The notes beneath the pieces were generated by a model. It had not been told where the DNA came from. It did no database searches and worked only from the letters and a program-made list of their open reading frames with translations. The translations under genes and the position numbers were made by a program. Positions 58,574 through 64,000 of a DNA stretch of 64,000 nucleotides are shown here, one piece after another (the first letter of the stretch is position 1; each line of letters opens with the position of its first letter). Source of the DNA: Acidimicrobiaceae bacterium (GTDB lineage: Bacteria; Actinomycetota; Acidimicrobiia; Acidimicrobiales; RAAP-2); the NCBI GenBank assembly GCA_003164095.1, contig PLRX01000036.1, positions 1 to 64,000 of the forward strand, written 5' to 3'.

Positions 58574-58726
58574 TTCGCGTAGCTCTGATTGTGCTGCCCG
58601 TACCCAATCTCCCGTTCTGCGAGACATGACTCTCCCCAGGGACCTTTGCCCTTTCCCTTCAGTCCCTGGGCGCTCGCGCCGATGATCAGCCGCGCATTCG
58701 GCGCAAGGCGATGAGCGAAGGTCGGT

Positions 58727-59174
58727 GTGGGACTTCAGAAGCGATTCAACCGTGGGCGGTCGCGTGGGCGCTGTCGGAGCTCGATCCGGCGGATTGCCAT
58801 GCTCACATTCGTCGGCCTGATTGCCATGCCTGCTGTGGGAGCGCTTGGCCTGGCGTCAGGCCAAGATTCCGCATTCGCCGCCGTGTCGGCGAATCCCCTG
58901 GCAGGAGACCACCAACGCGGAGCTGTTGCGCACGTGCTCCGTCCGATGGACGTCAGTGTTCTCTCTGACATCCCGAATCCGGCAGCCAACCCAAGCGACC
59001 GACCTGCGTGGTCATCGTGTGCCCGCGGCGCCGACATGGACAACTCCCCAAAGTGCACCAGCGTCGTTCTCACCTACATCGACGTCGGTCGCGCGAACAT
59101 CGGAGTCAAGCCGATGGTGGCTGGCTGCTTCCGATGGCGGCATCTTCGCCTTCGATGCACCGTTCTTGGGGGCG
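58727..59174 (+). pseudogene. Mosaic remnant: secreted-protein N-terminus joined out of frame to an 'ASDGGIFAFDAPF' repeat unit
   Basis: MLTFVGLIAMPAVGALGLASGQDSAFA signal peptide, RPAWSSCARGADMDNSPKCTSVVLTYIDVGRANIGVKPM, then in another frame WLAASDGGIFAFDAPFLGA (59118-59174). Confidence 0.55.
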
Positions 59175-59468
59175 GGAAGACCGAACTTGACTCATCCGGC
59201 AGCGCGAATCTTTGGGCACCACAACGTGACTGAATGCAAGCAACCACCACAGGAGCGGAGAGGCCTTCCTTCGCCATCGACATCCACCAGCCGCCCGAGG
59301 CGGATGACGTGCTCAGCCACTCCTGGGGGTGCTGCGAACCAACGGGAACAGGCCCAACCGCGGACTCCTATCCCACCACCGGACTCAGCACGCCGCACAC
59401 TAGGCTCCGACTGGGCAGCCTGCCCGTGGGCCGGGCTCGAAAAGCAAGAGCGGAAGGAATTTCGAACA

Positions 59469-60398
59469 GTGGCCACTTCAAGGACGATTCTCTTTCTCGG
59501 TCCGATTGGCAATTCTGATCAACGAGCCGCTGAGTTCTTTGTCCGAGGTCTCGGTGATCTTGCTCTGGCTGTGAGTTCCCTGGATGAGATGTTGACCACG
59601 GTCCCGGCCGAAGGGACGTTCTGCGTCATCCCGATGGAGGACAACGTCAGGGGTGAATTTACCGATGTTCTGCGAAGGGTAATCCTCGAAGTAGAACTGG
59701 CGATCATCATGGACACGTTTGTGCTCTCGGAGATGATCAGTGGCTACGGATTCCCATCAGAAATCGCTCCGAGGGTGGCACTGTCTCATCCGGATGTACT
59801 GGAACGTAACGCGCGGACACTGAAAGAACTCGAGATCGAGCCGCGTAGTACGCCGACCACCGAAGAGGCATGTCGAATCGTGAAGCTCCAGGGCAATCCG
59901 GAATGGATAGCCCTGGCACCAGAGGTAGTAGCTGTCGGCCGGGGCCTGCAGCGGCATCGGGTGTTTGGGAGTATCGAGTCCGAGTTTCGAACTCGATACG
60001 GCCTCCTTTCGATGTCGGCCGTGACCAATGTCGAAGCAACCCACTCATTGATCCTCGTCTGGCCGAGCGAAGAGACTGTCGGCACTCTGGCTGCGGTCAT
60101 TAGGGCATTCTCGGATAACGACCTTGACATGACATCGCTGAAGAGTATGAAGTTCTCGGAAGTTCGCCCGACAGCATTTCTGATTGAGATCCGAGCTCCC
60201 CTGATTGACGCCGGATTGCAAATAGCCATCCGGTCCCTCGTTAAAGCAGGTGCAGCCATCAAGCTCCTTGGGTCATACCCAAGCCGGGAAGCTGTGACAG
60301 AACTCTCGGAAATCGAACCGCGAGGATTGATCAGGGATGGCGTCGAGCTGGGAAGTCTGCTCGACAGTTTCCGACTTCGCGGTGAAGACCAGTCATGA
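59469..60398 (+). CDS. Divergent prephenate dehydratase-like protein with ACT-like domain (copy A)
   Basis: GTG start; ILFLGPIGNSDQRAAEFF, FCVIPMEDNVRGEF, VALSHPDVLERNA, TTEEACRIV, FRTRYGLLSM; C-terminal ACT-like VGTLAAVIRAFSDNDLDMTSLKS. Confidence 0.72.
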   Translation: MATSRTILFLGPIGNSDQRAAEFFVRGLGDLALAVSSLDEMLTTVPAEGTFCVIPMEDNVRGEFTDVLRRVILEVELAIIMDTFVLSEMISGYGFPSEIAPRVALSHPDVLERNARTLKELEIEPRSTPTTEEACRIVKLQGNPEWIALAPEVVAVGRGLQRHRVFGSIESEFRTRYGLLSMSAVTNVEATHSLILVWPSEETVGTLAAVIRAFSDNDLDMTSLKSMKFSEVRPTAFLIEIRAPLIDAGLQIAIRSLVKAGAAIKLLGSYPSREAVTELSEIEPRGLIRDGVELGSLLDSFRLRGEDQS

Positions 60399-61336
60399 CG
60401 GGAGACCGCGAATGCCTCTTCCTGGGACCCGAAGGCAGCTTCTGTCATCAAGCCATGTCGAGGCTTCAGACATCATCACTGGAGCCGAAGCCGGCCGCTG
60501 ATGTTCAGTCGATTGTGCGCGCGGTGGAATCGAACGACGTTGCATTTGGACTCGTCCCGGTGGAGAACAGCGTCGATGGAGAAGTGACATCGACAGTGGA
60601 TAACATCGTATTTGACACCGAGAGCATCCTTGTCAGGGAAGAGGTAGTCCTTCCAGTTGCTTTCGATGCCTTCGTCCTCCCTGGTTCGCGGCAATTCACT
60701 AGCGTCATCAGTCATCCAGTTGCCTTGGCCCAGTGTCGCAGGTTCATAGACAAGCATGGTCTTCGCGAGGAGAAGACGTCATCAACCAGCGAAGCCTGTC
60801 GGTTGATCGCTGATGAAGCGAGAAGCGATGCCGTCGCGCTGGCGTCACCGATGGCAGGCGACCTGTATGGGCTGGCTCGGTTCGCAAGTGGTGCACAGGA
60901 CAATGATGCCGCTCATACCAAGTTCTTCCTACTCTCGAAGGCACTTGCTCCGTTCCAGGAGGGGGTGAGGTACAGAACGTGGATTGCTGTCATTCCTCAG
61001 AGCAATCGGACGGGCATCCTCGCGCAAATCCTGGAGTGCTTCGCCGACAGAATGCTCTCGATCTTTTCCTTGAGTACTAGGCCACTGCGGGCCGATATCG
61101 GCGCGTACTGCTTCATTGCCACGGTGGAGGGCTGGGTGGATTCCGATGAATTCAAAGGGGCGCTGGCGGACGTGTTCGAAATGGGATCGTTGGTGAGGGT
61201 GCTTGGGTCGTTCCCCAGCTGGAACGGGCCGGGGGTCGTGTCGAGCGTCCTGGGTCTGGGCGGCCTCGCCCCGTCTCGCAACCCAGCATTCAAACGCGAC
61301 GTGCATTCTCTGGCATCAACCCTCACGATCAGCTAA
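60395..61336 (+). CDS. Prephenate dehydratase-like protein with ACT domain (copy B)
   Basis: CLFLGPEGSFCHQAMSRL, FGLVPVENSVDGEV, VISHPVALAQCRRFI, AAHTKFFLLSK, ACT TGILAQILECFADRMLSIFSLSTRP; ATGA overlap with copy A. Confidence 0.82.
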   Translation: MTGDRECLFLGPEGSFCHQAMSRLQTSSLEPKPAADVQSIVRAVESNDVAFGLVPVENSVDGEVTSTVDNIVFDTESILVREEVVLPVAFDAFVLPGSRQFTSVISHPVALAQCRRFIDKHGLREEKTSSTSEACRLIADEARSDAVALASPMAGDLYGLARFASGAQDNDAAHTKFFLLSKALAPFQEGVRYRTWIAVIPQSNRTGILAQILECFADRMLSIFSLSTRPLRADIGAYCFIATVEGWVDSDEFKGALADVFEMGSLVRVLGSFPSWNGPGVVSSVLGLGGLAPSRNPAFKRDVHSLASTLTIS

Positions 61337-61989
61337 TGACGGCTACATCGATTCGACAGATGTCGGTATCTGCCGGCGCACTCTTCTTCGCTGTCCTGTC
61401 GATTCTCATTATTCCATGGGCTCACAAGTATGGGATTGTGGGCGGGCTTGTTGCGGTCATTCTCGCCACCGCGGGCATTTCACTGTTCGTCGTATGGGTT
61501 CAATATCTTCTCTTGTCCTACTGGGCTCGAAGTTTCCTCGGGACCTGGTTCTACATCTCTGATGCCACGTCACTGAAGCCCGGAGGTCATTACGGATACG
61601 CGACCTTCAACATTCGCGGTGGGCAGATCCAGTACGTAGTGGAGCTGTATTCCCTTGAATCCATAATCCGTCTTGCCTCTGGAGATAAGAGCGGGGGCGC
61701 TGACGCGGCCGGTCGAGCTTCATCGGATGTAGTGATCTTTGATGGAAGTGGATCGATCCGAGCTCTCTATGACTACACGCCGTTCAACGACAGCGAAGGT
61801 GGCCTTGGAGTCTTGGACCTCACGGCACTTCAGGGAGACGCAATGACTGGGACGTGGGTGACTGCCAGACGCAGCGGAATACCTGGTTCTGGGACCCACC
61901 GGTGGTTTCGCAAGGAGATGTTCCTCAGGCAACTCGAGAGGAGCATTCCTACAGAGTTTGCTGAGGCGATGAAGGTGATCCAGTCTTGA
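61336..61989 (+). CDS. 2TM + beta-strand-rich membrane protein (S-2TMbeta/Cap15-like architecture, tentative)
   Basis: Two N-terminal TMs (LFFAVLSILIIPWA, VGGLVAVILATAGISLFVVWVQYLLLSYW), then SFLGTWFYISDATSLKPGGHYGYATFNIRGGQIQYVVELYS...ALYDYTPF...GVLDLTALQGDAMTGTWVTAR; TAATG overlap with copy B. Confidence 0.6.
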   Translation: MTATSIRQMSVSAGALFFAVLSILIIPWAHKYGIVGGLVAVILATAGISLFVVWVQYLLLSYWARSFLGTWFYISDATSLKPGGHYGYATFNIRGGQIQYVVELYSLESIIRLASGDKSGGADAAGRASSDVVIFDGSGSIRALYDYTPFNDSEGGLGVLDLTALQGDAMTGTWVTARRSGIPGSGTHRWFRKEMFLRQLERSIPTEFAEAMKVIQS

Positions 61990-63014
61990 CCGGCGACCCT
62001 CCTGCTCGCGTTGGCGTCGTTGGCCTCGGGCTCATCGGAGGCTCCATACTTCGTTCACTCGGGAATCTCGAGGGATTCGATGTCATGGGATTCGATTCCG
62101 CTCAGGGTGTGCATGCCCAGGTTCGTGATGCAGGGTTCGGTGTCTCTGAGAGTTTGGCTGCGCTCGTCCGGTGGTCGGATGTCCTCGTCCTGTGCGTTCC
62201 TATAGGTGCAGAAGCTGCTGTGCTGGACGAAGTTGCCGCTCACGCGGTCTCACGGGGCCAGGTGGATAAGCCGCTGGTCGTGACTGACGCTTCCTCCGTC
62301 AAGTTGGACCTTGACTCTGCGATCCTCCAGCAGGCCAAGCAAGAAGGCTCACTCGTCTTCGTTCCGGGTCATCCGATGGCGGGAACCGAAAAGGCGGGCT
62401 TCCAGGCGTCGCTGGATGGTCTTTTCGGGGGCGCCGTGTGGGTACTGTGCCCAGACCAGGGTGAGACTGAAGAGTATGTCGTGGCCTTGATGGGGATCAT
62501 CTCGGCCCTGAATGCTCGAGCTATCTGTTTGACGGTATCCGACCACAACAGGATCGTGGCCGAGATCAGCCACCTTCCGTACGTTCTCGCGGCGACCGAA
62601 GTGCTTGCAGTAAGTGATGGCCGTGAAGGTGAGCAATCCCTGCGGCTGGCCGCATCGAGTTTTCGTGATGTCACAAGGGTGGCGAGCTCACCTCCATCGC
62701 TGTCGGCAGCCATGACGGGTTGGAACCATCAGGCACTTCGGCAAGCTCTGGACCGAGCGCAGGAGGCCATCGACCAGTTCCGGAGCGCAATGGATGCAGG
62801 GGGGGTCGTCGCCGTCGCCCAGCTTGAAGAACTGTTCGAAGCGGCTCGAGCAAAGCGAACGCGCTACCTCGGCATGAGGTCTGAGACTGTCGTGAAGGAG
62901 GCAGACGTGGCGAAGGGAACACTCGTGTCCGCCTGCCTCGAACTCGGTTCGCTCGGGCATACCATCCGGTCGGTTGAGGATGGTGGTGCGACATGGCGCC
63001 TGTCCTCGGACTAG
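61986..63014 (+). CDS. tyrA: Prephenate dehydrogenase (TyrA family)
   Basis: VGVVGLGLIGGSILRSL, VLVLCVPIGAEAAVLDEV, VTDASSVK, FVPGHPMAGTEKAGFQASLDGLFGGAVWVLCP, SDHNRIVAEISHLPYVLA; TTG start overlapping the upstream TGA. Confidence 0.9.
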   Translation: MTGDPPARVGVVGLGLIGGSILRSLGNLEGFDVMGFDSAQGVHAQVRDAGFGVSESLAALVRWSDVLVLCVPIGAEAAVLDEVAAHAVSRGQVDKPLVVTDASSVKLDLDSAILQQAKQEGSLVFVPGHPMAGTEKAGFQASLDGLFGGAVWVLCPDQGETEEYVVALMGIISALNARAICLTVSDHNRIVAEISHLPYVLAATEVLAVSDGREGEQSLRLAASSFRDVTRVASSPPSLSAAMTGWNHQALRQALDRAQEAIDQFRSAMDAGGVVAVAQLEELFEAARAKRTRYLGMRSETVVKEADVAKGTLVSACLELGSLGHTIRSVEDGGATWRLSSD

Positions 63015-63088
63015 GGGGCCATACTCAGCCCCGTGATCAAGGGGCCAGCCGATCGCAGGCCAAGCTCCCTACGGCCTACGGTGTGGTT

Positions 63089-63328
63089 ATGCCGGAAGAG
63101 CGAGTCCCAGAGGTGATCCCTCCGGCGCTCGTGGCTCAGGCCGACCAACTGCAGGCAAATGCCGCGGCCAAGCGCCAAGAGATTGACGCCCTGATGTCCG
63201 AGGCCAAGGCCGATGCAGTCGAGCAGGTGGAGGCCGGCGAGAGTCCACTGAAAATGGATGAGTTGGAAGATCTGGTCCAGGGGATGATCTGGATCGAGAA
63301 CATCTCGAAGCTCGAAGACCTCGACTAG
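63089..63328 (+). CDS. Small hypothetical protein
   Basis: MPEERVPEVIPPALVAQADQLQANAAAKRQEIDALMSEAKADAVEQVEAGESPLKMDELEDLVQGMIWIENISKLEDLD; helical. Confidence 0.5.
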   Translation: MPEERVPEVIPPALVAQADQLQANAAAKRQEIDALMSEAKADAVEQVEAGESPLKMDELEDLVQGMIWIENISKLEDLD

Positions 63329-63362
63329 TTGAACCGCCCCAGGAATCCTGGGCCAGGTCACG

Positions 63363-63578
63363 ATGTCAACCAAACCGACAGCAGACCCCCTGCAGTTGTT
63401 CGCCGAGTGGTTCGGCAACAGCATCACTGCAAACATCAGGGCGCAACGGGGACTGATCCCGAGCCAGATCAAGACTCCGGCCCAGGCATCTGCCGTCTTG
63501 CTGATCCACTCGGTCACGCGTACCGGCGCGCCCGCTTCGCCGAGGCGAGGCGACCCGACCCGTTCACCTGGCGCCTGA
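63363..63578 (+). CDS. Short hypothetical ORF
   Basis: MSTKPTADPLQLFAEWFGNSITANIRAQRGLIPSQIKTPAQASAVLLIHSVTRTG; weak support only. Confidence 0.25.
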   Translation: MSTKPTADPLQLFAEWFGNSITANIRAQRGLIPSQIKTPAQASAVLLIHSVTRTGAPASPRRGDPTRSPGA

Positions 63579-63651
63579 ATGCCCGCACTAGCCTGAACCG
63601 CAGGACGGAACTGATTCTGATGGGTGTTGGCCCACTGTTCAGCCCCCTTCC

Positions 63652-63724
63652 GCCCACGTAGCTCAGGGGATAGAGCGTCGGTTTCCTAAACCGTGCGTCG
63701 CAGGTTCGAATCCTGCCGTGGGCA
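63652..63724 (+). tRNA. tRNA-Arg (anticodon CCT)
   Basis: GCCCACG acceptor stem pairs with CGTGGGC; D-arm GCTCAGGGGATAGAGC; anticodon loop TTCCTAA (CCT); T-arm GCAGGTTCGAATCCTGC; discriminator A. Confidence 0.93.
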
Positions 63725-63908
63725 CATTTTTCGCATTTGGTGGGAATAGAGACAGAGACCGGGCAAACGCCCCTAGCCCGGTTGGGCGACTCCTGACACT
63801 CCAATTTGGCGACAGCGTCATCCTTGGTTCCCGAACGGAGGGGTCTGCTGCACGATCCGGTGACATCTGATCTGTGGCGCCTAGAGGCGCTGCTGGAAGG
63901 ATGTCTGC

Positions 63909-64000
63909 ATGCCGAAGCCCTATCCGAAGGAGATCCGGGATGACGTCGTGGCAGTTGCCCGGCGCCGTGATCCCAAGACGACCCTGAAGCAGATCGCCAC
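63909..64000 (+). mobile_element. IS3-type transposase OrfA, 5' end (truncated by window)
   Basis: MPKPYPKEIRDDVVAVARRRDPKTTLKQIA: typical IS3-family OrfA N-terminus. Confidence 0.75.

Noticed and set aside
61336-63014. Complete CBASS operon
   Set aside because: No CD-NTase, Cap2/Cap3 or other nucleotide cyclase visible; only the membrane protein architecture is reminiscent.
63514-63866. Minus-strand ORFs with 'HGRIRTCDARFRKPTLYPLSYVG' and 'AGFEPATHGLGNRRSIP'
   Set aside because: Well-known spurious translations of the tRNA antisense strand.

Overview
High-GC actinobacterial chromosome segment with Acidimicrobiia/Mycobacteriales-like gene content. Bases 1-51 kb are mostly dense housekeeping and catabolic genes: glpX, an acyl-CoA mutase large subunit plus meaB, murA, treS, galT, a P450, a cysH/sulfite reductase/FrhB-like cluster, ychF, a GH3 glycosidase, a secreted phosphoesterase with a PGRS-like tail, a divergent thiolase/HMG-CoA-synthase-like vs acyl-CoA dehydrogenase/MaoC catabolic cluster, transporters and others. 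From about 49.5 kb the window becomes accessory: three large atypical TetR-like regulators surround decayed genes (ferritin-like, PlsC-like, thioesterase-like) that carry short tandem duplications, frameshifts and a nonsense codon. Next come a polyAsp protein, a mosaic secreted-protein remnant, and a visibly lower-GC, tightly overlapping four-gene operon: two divergent prephenate-dehydratase/ACT proteins, a 2TM + beta-rich membrane protein resembling S-2TMbeta/Cap15, and a prephenate dehydrogenase. The window ends with tRNA-Arg(CCT) and an IS3-type transposase start. The best candidates for undescribed biology are this prephenate/2TM-beta operon and the sulfite reductase translationally coupled to an F420-hydrogenase-beta-like protein. 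All family calls were made by eye from motifs; no database searches were run.
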